Source: Martelella lutilitoris
Lineage (GTDB): Bacteria > Pseudomonadota > Alphaproteobacteria > Rhizobiales > Rhizobiaceae
Direction of reading: 5' to 3'
Length of the DNA stretch: 64,000 bases
Assembly (NCBI RefSeq): GCF_005924265.1
Contig: NZ_VCLB01000011.1
Location: 62,001 to 126,000 of the forward strand
Below the pieces are notes generated by a model. It saw only the letters and a program-made list of their open reading frames with translations, searched no databases and had not been told where the DNA came from. Positions 17,062 through 26,690 of the stretch are shown piece after piece; positions within the stretch are counted from its first letter, which is position 1; the number at the start of each line of letters is the position of its first letter. Made by a program: the position numbers and the translations under genes.

Positions 17062-18123
17062 TTACAGTGTTCCGGAGGTCGACTTCCGCATGACGAGTTC
17101 CGTTTGATAAACGAGGGTGCGGACCTTTCGATCGGGGTTCTCGATCGCTTCTACCACAAGGTCGATTGCGGCCAGTCCCATGGCCTGTAGCGGCCGGCCG
17201 ATCGAGGACAGTGGCGGCGTCAGGAGGTTGGCGATCGAGTTGTCGAAGCCGATGAGGGACATGTCGTCCGGTACGCTGAGACCGGCCTCGCCGAGAGCCT
17301 GCAAAGCGCCGGCCGCGAGAATGTCGCTGGAGGCGAGGACAGCTGTCGGGCGGCGATCGATCCCGAGCAGGTCGCGCATCATCTTCCGGCCTTCGCTTGC
17401 CGGGTCATCGCCCGTCAGCGGGAAATAGAGCCCCAGCCTGATCAATGCCGGATCATCGTCAAGGCCGTGACGGGCAATGGCGGCGCGGAAGGCGGCAAGG
17501 CGGTCTTCCTCCATCGAGGTTCCATGCACGCGGGCGCGGTTGTAGCGGTCGGGCGCGCCGCCGATGAAGGCGATGCGCCGATGTCCCAATGCCTGAAGAT
17601 GATCGATGGCCTGGTCGATGCCGCTTCCCGGATCGATCAGCACGGCATCGGTTCCGCCGCAGACCTCCTGCTCGATCTGGATGACCGGCACGCCTGCCTG
17701 CAACAGAGGCGCCATGCCGCTGGCGTCGATCCCGTAGGAAAAGATCACCGCATCCGCCCGCTGCTGCAGGAGTTGAATGACGGCGCTCGCCTCGATCTCC
17801 GGCTTCATGCCGTGCTGGAACATCAGCACATTGTAGCCGCGATTGAGCGCCTCGCTGCGGATGGCCTGGCTCAACTGGCTGAAGAACGGATTGAGCGAAC
17901 CATCGACGACGATCAGGCCGATCGTCCAGCTGCGCTTGGTTCTCAACCCGCGCGCCACGGCGTTCGGCCGGTATCCCGTCGCCTTGAGCGCCTCGCGCAC
18001 CCGCCGCTGTTTTTCCGGCCCGACCTTGTCCGGCTCGTAGAGCACCCGCGCCACGGTGGCCGGCGACACGCCCGCATGCCGCGCCACGTCCCCCATGGTT
18101 GACAAGTGTCTATTTTTTTCCAC
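17062..18123 (-). CDS. LacI-family transcriptional regulator
   Basis: A 353-residue LacI/GalR protein. The N-terminal HTH is TMGDVARHAGVSPATVARVL with the hinge RPNAVARGLRTKRS, followed by a periplasmic-binding-like ligand domain (WTIGLIVVDGSLNPFFSQLS). The start appears to be GTG at 18123 behind AGAGGT. It is divergent from the Pot-type importer, glycosidase and sulfatase operon at 18242-26320, with two palindromes in between. It almost certainly represses that operon until a sugar-like inducer appears. Confidence 0.88.
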   Translation of the reverse strand: MEKNRHLSTMGDVARHAGVSPATVARVLYEPDKVGPEKQRRVREALKATGYRPNAVARGLRTKRSWTIGLIVVDGSLNPFFSQLSQAIRSEALNRGYNVLMFQHGMKPEIEASAVIQLLQQRADAVIFSYGIDASGMAPLLQAGVPVIQIEQEVCGGTDAVLIDPGSGIDQAIDHLQALGHRRIAFIGGAPDRYNRARVHGTSMEEDRLAAFRAAIARHGLDDDPALIRLGLYFPLTGDDPASEGRKMMRDLLGIDRRPTAVLASSDILAAGALQALGEAGLSVPDDMSLIGFDNSIANLLTPPLSSIGRPLQAMGLAAIDLVVEAIENPDRKVRTLVYQTELVMRKSTSGTL

Positions 18124-18144
18124 ATCGGACCTCTTTTTCTATTG

Positions 18145-18182
18145 ATGATGACGTCATCATTTGCAAATGGTGACGTCATCAT
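18145..18182. promoter_or_regulatory. Paired LacI operator palindromes
   Basis: ATGATGACGTCATCAT (18145-18160) is a perfect 16-bp palindrome. ATGGTGACGTCATCAT (18167-18182) is the same with one mismatch. The centres are 22 bp apart, about two helical turns, so two dimers or a tetramer could bind one face. The sites lie between the LacI gene and the importer operon. Confidence 0.75.
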
Positions 18183-18241
18183 AAGATTTCAGGCGGAATT
18201 TTCCAGTGTTTTCGGGATAGTTGTAGGGAAAAGCAGATCTC

Positions 18242-19054
18242 ATGGTTTCGAGCCACTTTCTTTCACGGTTCATCCTGTCGGCGCTGATCGCACTCGCCTA
18301 TGCGGTCATTCTGGCGCCGGTGATAACCGTCGTTGCGATCAGCTTTTTCGACCAGGGCATCATCAGTTTCCCGCCCGACGGTTTCACGCTGCGGTGGTTC
18401 GTCAACGCCTGGGCACGGCGGGAATTCACGCAAGGGCTCATCACCAGCCTTGAGCTGGCGCTGATCGCGACCGCCATCGGCGTGCCGCTCGGAACGCTGG
18501 CCGCCTACGGCCTCAATCGCGGCGGTTTTGCCGGCAAGGGCCTGATTTCCACACTGCTGCTCGGACCGCTCGCGGTACCGGGAATCATCATGGGCACCGC
18601 GCTTTATATGTTTCTCATTCGCGCGGAGATGGTCGTCGGCCAGACGATTGTCGGCACGACGGCCGGGCTGGTCGCCGCCCATGTCCTGCTCACCATCCCC
18701 TGGACGGTGCGTCTTGTCGCCGCCAGCATGGAAGGCATGGACCTGCGGGTTGAGGAAGCCGCCGCCAATCTCGGCGCGCCGCCGCATGTCGTCGCCTGGC
18801 GGATCACCCTGCCGATGCTGCGCTCCGGCATTGTCGCGGCCTGCATGTTCTCCTTCATCCAGAGCTTCGAGAACCTTGAGCTGTCACTGCTTCTGATCGG
18901 CCCCGGCAAGATCACCCTGCCCGTCGCGATGCTGAACTATCTGGAATTCAAGATCGATCCGACGCTCGCTGCCGTCGGCACAATACAAATTCTGCTGATC
19001 GGCGTGTTGATGCTGGTGACCGATCGCTACGTCAAACTGTCGCGCGTCCTTTAA
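18242..19054 (+). CDS. Pot-type ABC transporter permease (PotC-like)
   Basis: A 270-residue permease with about six membrane helices, beginning FILSALIALAYAVILAPVIT. The EAA loop reads VEEAAANLGAPPHVVAWRIT, followed by LPMLRSGIVAACMFSF. This is the spermidine/putrescine/iron(III) class of importer, but the operon's glycosidase and sulfatase suggest an organic conjugate as substrate. First gene of the LacI-controlled operon. Confidence 0.88.
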   Translation: MVSSHFLSRFILSALIALAYAVILAPVITVVAISFFDQGIISFPPDGFTLRWFVNAWARREFTQGLITSLELALIATAIGVPLGTLAAYGLNRGGFAGKGLISTLLLGPLAVPGIIMGTALYMFLIRAEMVVGQTIVGTTAGLVAAHVLLTIPWTVRLVAASMEGMDLRVEEAAANLGAPPHVVAWRITLPMLRSGIVAACMFSFIQSFENLELSLLLIGPGKITLPVAMLNYLEFKIDPTLAAVGTIQILLIGVLMLVTDRYVKLSRVL

Positions 19055-19075
19055 ATTCAAGGCCTGGAGAGTGTT

Positions 19076-20158
19076 TTGAGCGAATTGACCATTGAACATC
19101 TGGCCAAGGCCTACGGCGACAGCCGGGTGGTTGAAAACCTCAACCTTCACATCGAGGAAGGCGAACTGGTGGCGCTGCTGGGGCCATCGGGATGCGGAAA
19201 ATCCACGACATTGCGGATGATCGCCGGCTTTGTGAAGCCGACCGAGGGGCGGATCCTGCTTGGCGGCGAGGACATCGCCCGACTGCCGCCCTACCGTCGC
19301 GACACCGGCATGGTGTTCCAGTCCTATGCGTTGTTTCCCCATATGAGCGTCGCCGCCAATGTCGGCTTCGGCCTCGAGATGCGCAAGATCGGCAGGGCCG
19401 AACGCGACGAACGGATCAAAAAAGCGCTTTCGATGGTCCGGCTCGACCATCTGGCCGAGCGCATGCCGCGCCAGCTTTCCGGCGGACAGCAACAGCGCGT
19501 GGCACTCGCCCGCGCGCTGGCGATCAACCCGAAAATGCTGCTGCTCGACGAGCCGCTTTCCAATCTGGACGCCAAGCTGCGCGGCGAGGTGCAGCACGAA
19601 ATCCGGAACCTGCAGCAAAGGCTGGGGCTGACGACGCTGATGGTGACCCACGACCAGGACGAGGCGCTGACCATGGCCGATCGCCTGGCGATGATGGAAG
19701 GCGGCGTGGTCCGCCAGATCGGCACGCCGCAGGAAATCTACGACACGCCGGATGATGTCTATGTCGCCGGTTTCATCGGCCGCTGCAATCTGATCGCGGG
19801 GCGACGCAAGGCACCGGGCTTGTTTGTCAGCGATAGCGGCACGGAATTGCGCTGTAATGTAACGACCGATGCTGGCGCCGAGGCCGTCATGTTCGCCCTG
19901 CGCCCGGAGAAGATCAAGCTGGCGCCGGCGGATCAGGCCCCGCTCGCCGATGATCAGGCGCGCCGGAACGCGCGGATCACCGGCATGGCCTATCTTGGCG
20001 CGCAGACGGAGTTCGAACTCGATCTTGAAGGCACGCCGCTTGTCGCCGTGATGCCCACGCCCTCCCGCAATACCCCATTGGCCGCCCTGCGGCCGGGCGG
20101 CGATGTTTCCGTCACCTGGCAGACCGAAGATGCGCGCCTGCTGCCTCAGCGGTCGTGA
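19076..20158 (+). CDS. Pot-type ABC transporter ATPase (PotA-like)
   Basis: A 360-residue ATPase with Walker A GPSGCGKSTT, signature LSGGQQQRVALARAL, Walker B LLLDEPLSNLDAKLRGE and the H-loop VTHDQDEAL. The C-terminal part is a TOBE domain (FALRPEKIKLAPADQ). The start is a TTG at 19076 placed after GGAGAG; no ATG or GTG fits the spacing. It couples ATP hydrolysis to the permeases at 18242 and 21290. Confidence 0.9.
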   Translation: MSELTIEHLAKAYGDSRVVENLNLHIEEGELVALLGPSGCGKSTTLRMIAGFVKPTEGRILLGGEDIARLPPYRRDTGMVFQSYALFPHMSVAANVGFGLEMRKIGRAERDERIKKALSMVRLDHLAERMPRQLSGGQQQRVALARALAINPKMLLLDEPLSNLDAKLRGEVQHEIRNLQQRLGLTTLMVTHDQDEALTMADRLAMMEGGVVRQIGTPQEIYDTPDDVYVAGFIGRCNLIAGRRKAPGLFVSDSGTELRCNVTTDAGAEAVMFALRPEKIKLAPADQAPLADDQARRNARITGMAYLGAQTEFELDLEGTPLVAVMPTPSRNTPLAALRPGGDVSVTWQTEDARLLPQRS

Positions 20159-20232
20159 AAGGCCGTAAACCAAGCCATCCGGGCCTATCGGCCCCGCACA
20201 AGAAGACTGTCAAAAGGAAGAGAGAACAGCTT

Positions 20233-21288
20233 ATGTCAGACAGATTTAATACCACCCGCCGCATTTTCCTGGCCGCCAGCGCGGCCGCCTCGATGCTGGC
20301 GTTCACGGCCACCGGCCAGGCCTTTGCCGAGGACAAAGGAACCGTAATCACCTCGGTGTTCGGCGGCGATTATGGCGATATCCTGCGCGCCACCGTCGAC
20401 GAGGCGATCATGGAACCGGAAGGTTATGACGTTATTCAGGATATTTCTTCGACCGAGGCCCGCCAGACCAAGCTCAGAACCGAGAAGATGCGCGCCAGGT
20501 CGAGCTTCGACGTGGCCGTGCTCGCCGATCTCAGCATGTATCAAATGGCAAAGCTCGGTGTTCTTTCGGAAGTCACCGAGGAAAACGTTCCGCGTGTTTC
20601 GGCGGTCATCCCGGCGCTGCGCAAATCCCATTCGGTGCCCCAGATCTATTCCTATTTCGCCATCCTCTACAATCCGGACAAGGTGACAACGCCGCCCACC
20701 TCCTATGCCGATCTCTGGAATCCGGAATACAAGGGCAAGGTCGGCGTTTCCGACAATCTGCACGTGGCGACTTCCGCGGTCGCCGCGCTTGTCGGCGGCG
20801 GTTCGATGACCGATTTCACGCCGGGCCAAGCCAAACTCCTTGAACTGCGCGATAAGCAGGACGTGCAGATTCTGCCGTCGAACGAGGCAGTCGCCGCAGC
20901 CTTCGAGAGCGGCGATATCTGGATCACGATCAACTACGTGGCAAGAGCCTATTCATGGCGCCAGAGCGGCCTGAACATCGAACGGGCGGTGGCGTCCGAG
21001 GGCGCGATCCCGATCGCATTCGAAATGGCTGTGCCCAAGAACGCGCCCAACAAGGATGGCGGCTTTGCCTACCTCAACGCCGCCCTTGAACCGGAAGCCC
21101 AGATCGGCTTTGCCGCGAAGATGGGTTACCTGCCGACGGTCACTGACGCCGAACTGCCGGCAGAGCTGGAAGCAGCGATCGGCCTTCCGCCGGAAGAGCA
21201 GGATCGGCTGATCCGTCTCGACGACGACTATCTGATGCAGCACGAAACGGAAATCCTCGATTTCTGGAACCGTGAGTTCAAGGGCTGA
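20233..21288 (+). CDS. Pot-type ABC transporter substrate-binding protein
   Basis: A 351-residue periplasmic protein. The N-terminus has a twin-arginine-like motif (TTRRIFLAAS) followed by a hydrophobic stretch and cleavage near AFAEDKG, so export could be by Tat. The mature part reads VITSVFGGDYGDILRATVDE, as in PotD/AfuA-like (SBP family 1/6) proteins. I placed the start at ATG 20233, downstream of GGAAGAGAG; the frame is open 26 codons further upstream. Its ligand defines the operon substrate, probably an intact glycoside or sulfate ester. Confidence 0.88.
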   Translation: MSDRFNTTRRIFLAASAAASMLAFTATGQAFAEDKGTVITSVFGGDYGDILRATVDEAIMEPEGYDVIQDISSTEARQTKLRTEKMRARSSFDVAVLADLSMYQMAKLGVLSEVTEENVPRVSAVIPALRKSHSVPQIYSYFAILYNPDKVTTPPTSYADLWNPEYKGKVGVSDNLHVATSAVAALVGGGSMTDFTPGQAKLLELRDKQDVQILPSNEAVAAAFESGDIWITINYVARAYSWRQSGLNIERAVASEGAIPIAFEMAVPKNAPNKDGGFAYLNAALEPEAQIGFAAKMGYLPTVTDAELPAELEAAIGLPPEEQDRLIRLDDDYLMQHETEILDFWNREFKG

Positions 21289-21289
21289 C

Positions 21290-22120
21290 ATGGCACTTCT
21301 GGTTTTCCCCGCAGCGCTGCTGGTTTTCGTTCTGCTGGTCCTGCCCATGGCAGGACTCTTCAGGATGTCGCTCAACCTCTACAGCCCGATGGAGATGATG
21401 ACCGCGGCGTTCACCGGGGAAAACTACATCGCCGCGCTGACCGATCCCTATTATCAGGAGATCATCCTGACGACGGTCGGCGTGGCGTTTTTATGCATGG
21501 CGCTCTGCCTCCTGCTTTCGCTCGCGCCGGCCTATTGGCTGGCGCGCATGCAGAGCCGGTGGAAATCGATGCTGATCATCCTGACGCTGTTTCCGCTACT
21601 GGTCGGCAATGTGGTGCGGGCTGCGGGCTGGATGGCGCTTCTGGGCACCCATGGCGCGATCAACGCCTTCCTCGGCATATTCGGCATCGGTCCGCTGACG
21701 CTGATGTACACCCCGCTTGCCGTGGTGGTGGGCACGACGGCGGTGGTGCTGCCCTACATGATCCTCACGCTTTCCTCCGTCGTGGAAACCGTGCCGCGTG
21801 ACACCGAGGAGGCAGCCGCCAATCTCGGCGCGACCCCGCTCAAGGTCTTCTTCCGCGTGCTGTTGCCGCAGGCAGCCCCCGGCGTTCTGGCGGGCAGCAT
21901 GCTGGTCTTCATCCTTTCCATGAACGCCTATGCGACCCCGGTTTTGCTTGGCGGCCCCGGCTTCACCATGCTGGCTCCCGCCGTCTACGACCAGTTCGTG
22001 ACCGCCGGCAACTGGCCTTTCGGCGCCGCCCTCGCCTTCGTCCTCTTGGCCACGACGCTCATCCTCACCATGGCCGTCAGCTACGCACTTTCACGGTCCC
22101 TCAAACGCCGCGCCGGCTGA
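21290..22120 (+). CDS. Pot-type ABC transporter permease (PotB-like)
   Basis: A 276-residue permease starting MALLVFPAALLVFVLLVLPM, with the EAA loop TEEAAANLGATPLKVFFRVL. The ATG at 21290 lies directly after the binding-protein stop; a GTG start at 21272, overlapping that gene, is possible. It forms the transmembrane dimer with the permease at 18242. The gene order permease, ATPase, binding protein, permease is slightly unusual. Confidence 0.88.
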   Translation: MALLVFPAALLVFVLLVLPMAGLFRMSLNLYSPMEMMTAAFTGENYIAALTDPYYQEIILTTVGVAFLCMALCLLLSLAPAYWLARMQSRWKSMLIILTLFPLLVGNVVRAAGWMALLGTHGAINAFLGIFGIGPLTLMYTPLAVVVGTTAVVLPYMILTLSSVVETVPRDTEEAAANLGATPLKVFFRVLLPQAAPGVLAGSMLVFILSMNAYATPVLLGGPGFTMLAPAVYDQFVTAGNWPFGAALAFVLLATTLILTMAVSYALSRSLKRRAG

Positions 22121-22134
22121 AACAGATATTCGAC

Positions 22135-24540
22135 ATGACCGACATGACCCTCGATGAAAAGCTCGACGCGATGACGCTTGCCGAGCAGGTGAGCCTGCTC
22201 TCCGGCGCGTCCTTCTGGCGGACGGCGGCCGTCGAGCGGCTTGGCATTCCCGCCGTGAAAATGACTGACGGGCCGAACGGCGCGCGCGGGGAGGATTTTT
22301 CCGGCGGCGTGCGCTCCGCCGCCTATCCGGTCGCGATTGCCCTTGCGGCGACGTTCGATCCGGACCTCGTCCAGGAGATCGGCGTGGATCTGGCCCACGA
22401 GGCCAGATCCAAGGGCGCGCGAATCCTTCTCGGTCCGACCGTGAACATGCATCGGAACCCGCTCAACGGGCGCAATTTCGAGTGCTTTTCCGAAGATCCC
22501 CTCGTCGCCTCGGCCATGGCGGTCGCTTATGTCAGGGGTGTCCAGTCGCAGGGCGTTGCCGCCACGATCAAGCATTTCATCGGCAATGAATGCGAGCATG
22601 AACGCCGCACCACGAGTTCCGAGATCGACGAGAAGACCCTGCGCGAGATCTATTTTCCGCCGTTCGAGGCGGCGGTGAAGGAGGCTGACGTTGCCTGCGT
22701 GATGACCGCCTATAACGCGCTCAACGACGTGCACACCTCCGAAAATCCCTGGCTGCTCGATACCATTCTGCGCCGGGAATGGGGCTTTGAGGGCGTGGTG
22801 ATGTCGGACTGGACGGCGACCCACTCAACGGCAGCGGCCCTGCTCGCCGGCCTCGATCTCGAAATGCCGGGACCGGGCAAGTTCCGGGGCGAAAAGCTCA
22901 TTAAGGCCGTTGAGAACGGCGAAGTGCCTGCCGCCGCCGTTCGCCACGCTGCACGAAGGGTGCTGAGACTGATCGAACGCGTCGGCGCAAAAACGAGTGA
23001 CGATCTGGAGGTCGAGCAGGCGGAGGATCGTCTGGAGACGCGGGCTCTGATCCGCCGTGCCGGCGCCGCGGCCGCCGTTCTGCTCAAGAACGACAACGCC
23101 CTGCTGCCGCTTTCCGGCAAAAAACGCAGCCGCATCGCCGTGATCGGCCCCAATGCCGCAAGGGCGGTGATGTTCGGCGGCGGATCGGCGCAGATCAACG
23201 CCCATTACGCGATCTCGCCGCTCGAAGGCATCCGCGCGGCGTTTCCCGATGCGCAGGTCGACTATGCGCTCGGCTGTCCCGGCGACCGTTATCTGCCACT
23301 GATCGACACGCCCGTCGACATCGCCTTCTTCGCCGGAACCGATTTTGCGGGCCCGCCGGTACTCACCAAGACTGGTGCCAGGAGCGAGTTCCGCTGGTTC
23401 GGGCCGGTGGCGCCCGAGGTCGATCACCGCGCATTTTCGGCACGGTTGACGGCACGCTATGAGCCGCAGGAAACGGGGTGGTACGAGATCGGCCTGATGA
23501 GCGCCGGCACCAGCCGCCTCGCGATCGACGGTACGCCCGTTCTCGAGGCGTGGGAAAGCTGGTCGCGCGGTTTCAGCTATTTCGGCCATGGCTGCGCCGA
23601 ACGACGGGGCCGGATCCATCTCGAAGCCGGCAAAAGCTATGATATCAGCGTCGACTACGCCTGCGGCGACGGTATCACCACCACGCTGAAGGCCGTGCGC
23701 TTCGGCCTGAGGGCGCCCTCTGCCGGCGGCTCGCGTGAGGAGGCCGTGGCGCTCGCGCGCGATGCCGATGTGGTTGTGCTGGTCGCCGGCCTCAACGACG
23801 ACTGGGAGACCGAGGCCGAGGACCGCGAAAGCCTCAACCTGCCGCAGGCGCAGAACGATTTGATCGAGGCGGTGGCGGCGGCGAACAGATCGACGATTGT
23901 CGTCATGCAATCCGGCGCGCCGGTGACAATGCCGTGGGCGGACGCGGTACCGGCGATCCTGCAATTATGGTATCCGGGCCAGGAATGCGGCAATGCGCTC
24001 GCCGATGTCCTGACGGGCAATGCCGAGCCTGGCGGACGCATGCCCCAGAGCTTTCCTGCAACCGCAGAGGAACTGGGCGCGATCACACGGCGTCCCGAGG
24101 CTTATGGCAAGGTTGTCTACGCCGAAGGAACGGCCATCGGCTATCGCGGCTTTGCCGCGCGCGGGACCCGGCCGCAATTCCCGTTCGGTCATGGGCTCGG
24201 CTATGCCAAGATCGAATTTTGCGATGCACGGCTGGCTTTCGAGGAAGAGCAACTGACCGTCGAGGTCGCTCTTTTCAACCCATCGGAGCGCACGGGCAGT
24301 GAAGTCGCCCAGGTCTATCTCATCAGCGAAACCGGGACGCCGCTGCGCCTTGTCGCGTTTGCCAAGACGACTCTCGCCCCGATGGAAAAGCGAAGCATCG
24401 GCCTCGCGATCCCGGAACGCAGGCTTTGCGCATGGGACCCCGACAAGGGCCGGTGGGTCCGCGAACCAATGCCCTTCACACTTGCTGTCGGTCCCTCCTC
24501 CGCCGACTTGCGGATACGCAAGACTGTAGCGGAGAATTGA
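22135..24540 (+). CDS. Glycoside hydrolase family 3 (beta-glucosidase-like) with PA14 insert
   Basis: An 801-residue retaining glycosidase. The N-terminal TIM barrel has TIKHFIGNECEHERR and the nucleophile region GVVMSDWTATHS, where Asp is the expected nucleophile. A second alpha/beta domain follows (AAAVLLKNDNALLPL). A PA14 domain is inserted at about residues 390-530 (RYEPQETGWYEIGLMSAGTS), and a C-terminal fibronectin-III-like domain ends the protein. No signal peptide is visible (MTDMTLDEKLDAMTLAEQVS), so it acts in the cytosol on an imported beta-glycoside. It is preceded by the importer genes and followed at 1 bp spacing by a sulfatase gene. Confidence 0.9.
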   Translation: MTDMTLDEKLDAMTLAEQVSLLSGASFWRTAAVERLGIPAVKMTDGPNGARGEDFSGGVRSAAYPVAIALAATFDPDLVQEIGVDLAHEARSKGARILLGPTVNMHRNPLNGRNFECFSEDPLVASAMAVAYVRGVQSQGVAATIKHFIGNECEHERRTTSSEIDEKTLREIYFPPFEAAVKEADVACVMTAYNALNDVHTSENPWLLDTILRREWGFEGVVMSDWTATHSTAAALLAGLDLEMPGPGKFRGEKLIKAVENGEVPAAAVRHAARRVLRLIERVGAKTSDDLEVEQAEDRLETRALIRRAGAAAAVLLKNDNALLPLSGKKRSRIAVIGPNAARAVMFGGGSAQINAHYAISPLEGIRAAFPDAQVDYALGCPGDRYLPLIDTPVDIAFFAGTDFAGPPVLTKTGARSEFRWFGPVAPEVDHRAFSARLTARYEPQETGWYEIGLMSAGTSRLAIDGTPVLEAWESWSRGFSYFGHGCAERRGRIHLEAGKSYDISVDYACGDGITTTLKAVRFGLRAPSAGGSREEAVALARDADVVVLVAGLNDDWETEAEDRESLNLPQAQNDLIEAVAAANRSTIVVMQSGAPVTMPWADAVPAILQLWYPGQECGNALADVLTGNAEPGGRMPQSFPATAEELGAITRRPEAYGKVVYAEGTAIGYRGFAARGTRPQFPFGHGLGYAKIEFCDARLAFEEEQLTVEVALFNPSERTGSEVAQVYLISETGTPLRLVAFAKTTLAPMEKRSIGLAIPERRLCAWDPDKGRWVREPMPFTLAVGPSSADLRIRKTVAEN

Positions 24541-24541
24541 T

Positions 24542-26320
24542 ATGCGTACCATCATCGTCATGTTCGACAGCCTGAACCGCAGGATGCTTCCGCCCTATGG
24601 CGGCGATCCCGATATCGCGCCGAATTTTGCCCGCCTTGCCAGGCGCGCCGTCACATTCGATCGTTGTTATGCCGGCTCGATGCCCTGCATCCCGGCGCGG
24701 CGCGAAATGCACACCGGCCGCTACAACTTTCTGCACCGGTCGTGGAGCCCGCTCGAACCTTTCGATGACAGTGTTCCGCAGATGCTGAAGGAGGCCGGGA
24801 TCTACACGCATCTGATCACCGATCACCAGCACTACTGGGAGGACGGCGGGGCGACCTACCACAATCGATACGCCTCCTACGAGTTCTTCCGGGGTCAGGA
24901 GGGCGACCTGTGGAAACCCGATGTCGCAGCAAGCGTAGGGGCCAGCCTGACCGATATCGGCCCCAGAATGCGCAGCCAGGACGCCATCAACCGCGCCGCG
25001 ATCGAAGCCGGCGGCGTCCATCCGCAAACGGGCGTGTTCGAAGCCGGCCTGTCTTTTCTGCGCGACAACGCCAAAACGGATAACTGGATGGTGCAGATCG
25101 AGACCTTCGATCCGCACGAGCCCTTCTATTCCTCACGTCGCCACATGGCCCGGTTCAACGACCCTCAAGGCAGCGACGCCACTTTCGACTGGCCGCCCTA
25201 CGCCCGGGTAACAGAGGACGAGGCGACGGAGGAGGTGGCGCGCAATCGTTATCTTGCACTCCTGTCCATGTGCGATGAGAACCTCGGCCGCGTGCTGGAC
25301 CTGATGGACGAACAGGAGATGTGGGGCGATACCGCCCTCCTCGTCTGCACCGATCACGGCTATATGCTCGGCGAGAAGGGGTGGTGGGGAAAATCCGTCC
25401 AGCCCTGGTACGAGGAAACGATCCACACGCCGCTGTTCTTCTGGGATCCGCGCGCCGGGATCAAAGGCAAGCGACGGCGGGCGCTCGTCCAGACGATCGA
25501 TTTCGGCCCGACGCTCCTCGACCTGTTCGGCCAGCAGCCGACCAAGGATATGCAGGGGCACTCGCTGGCCCTGCATATGGAGGCCGACCGGCCCCGGCGC
25601 GAGGCGGCCCTTTTCGGCTCCCACGGCAGTCACGTCAACGTCACCGATGGCCGTTACGTGTATATGCGCGCGCCGGTCTCGCCCGCCAATGCGCCGCTTT
25701 ACGAATATACGCTGATGCCGATGCATATGCGGGCCATGGCTTCGCCCGAGGCGCTGAGCCGCGCGGAATTTGTCCCCGGCTTTTCCTTCACCAAGGGATG
25801 CCGGCTTCTCCGTTTACCGGCATGGGGCCTCGGAAACCCGTTTGTGCACGGCACGCTGCTCTTCGATCTCGAAACGGACCCGGATCAGGCCACTCCCCTT
25901 CGCGATGACGCGCTTGAAACCCGGATGGCGACGCTCTTGGTGAAGCTGATGCGCGAAAGCGAAGCCCCGCCGGAGCAGTTCGAAAGGCTCGGCCTGCCGC
26001 AGAGCGGGGCCATCACGCCCGACCGCCTTCTGGTCGCCAGGCAGGCGGAGCAGGCGGCGCGCGCCCGAAAATACGCTGTGCGCCGGGACGCGTTCCCGCC
26101 GGACGCCATCATCCGCTCAGAACCAGTCGGCAAACTGCTGCAGATCGAGGCCGCCCGGCCGCTTCTGATCGAAGCCTTTCCGCTACTCGCGAATGCCGCG
26201 ATCCCTTCCTCCTTCGGCCACAAGACCGTCATCGAAGTCGCCGCGATGCAAGCCGGAACGGAGGAGGCCGAACTCCGGGCACTCGAAGGGCAACTCAAAA
26301 CCGCTTTGGCGACTGATTGA
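24542..26320 (+). CDS. Sulfatase (formylglycine-dependent, S1 type)
   Basis: A 592-residue alkaline-phosphatase-fold hydrolase. The N-terminus MRTIIVMFDSLNRRMLPPYG supplies metal-binding Asp residues. SMPCIPARREMHTGR contains the CxPxR motif whose Cys is oxidised to formylglycine, and LLVCTDHGYMLGEKGWWGK gives the DHG metal ligands. There is no signal peptide, which is notable because many sulfatases are exported. The gene starts 1 bp after the glycosidase stop, so both are one transcript. It likely removes sulfate from the imported glycoside or its aglycone. The formylglycine-generating enzyme is not in the window. Confidence 0.88.
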   Translation: MRTIIVMFDSLNRRMLPPYGGDPDIAPNFARLARRAVTFDRCYAGSMPCIPARREMHTGRYNFLHRSWSPLEPFDDSVPQMLKEAGIYTHLITDHQHYWEDGGATYHNRYASYEFFRGQEGDLWKPDVAASVGASLTDIGPRMRSQDAINRAAIEAGGVHPQTGVFEAGLSFLRDNAKTDNWMVQIETFDPHEPFYSSRRHMARFNDPQGSDATFDWPPYARVTEDEATEEVARNRYLALLSMCDENLGRVLDLMDEQEMWGDTALLVCTDHGYMLGEKGWWGKSVQPWYEETIHTPLFFWDPRAGIKGKRRRALVQTIDFGPTLLDLFGQQPTKDMQGHSLALHMEADRPRREAALFGSHGSHVNVTDGRYVYMRAPVSPANAPLYEYTLMPMHMRAMASPEALSRAEFVPGFSFTKGCRLLRLPAWGLGNPFVHGTLLFDLETDPDQATPLRDDALETRMATLLVKLMRESEAPPEQFERLGLPQSGAITPDRLLVARQAEQAARARKYAVRRDAFPPDAIIRSEPVGKLLQIEAARPLLIEAFPLLANAAIPSSFGHKTVIEVAAMQAGTEEAELRALEGQLKTALATD

Positions 26321-26690
26321 AGAGCAGCGACCGGCAAGCCATGCCCGTGCCCGGCTATCCGGTTTGGGCAAGACGTCACTTCTGATGCTTTATTGACGGC
26401 TTGCTGATTGCAAAACAGGCAGTCGCGAATGCGCGAATGACGACTTTTCACATTTTCATAAAATATTTTTTTCAAGCTCTCGCTCGCCAAGCTCGGAAAT
26501 ATATCGCCTTTCCAATGGCCTGACGTGGGCCGTCCTTGAAGGGCCTGCGTCGTTTTGAACCAAAAATCGTGAAAAAATTCGACTCTGCACATTCAACGCC
26601 CAAAGTGCCGAAACTTCATGCAGTCGCGCCATTTGCAAAAAAAGTTTCATCTGTAGTCTATTCTCATCCATAGCATTGATGAGACATACC
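26321..26690. other. Intergenic/promoter region of the M24-transporter operon
   Basis: About 370 bases without a gene. The right half is AT-rich, with runs such as AAAATATTTTTTTC near 26460 and a Fur- or RpiR-like pair of motifs, GAAACTTCAT (about 26608) and AAGTTTCATC (about 26642). These may be half-sites for the RpiR regulator encoded at the far end of the operon. No clear terminator was found after the sulfatase. Confidence 0.4.
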
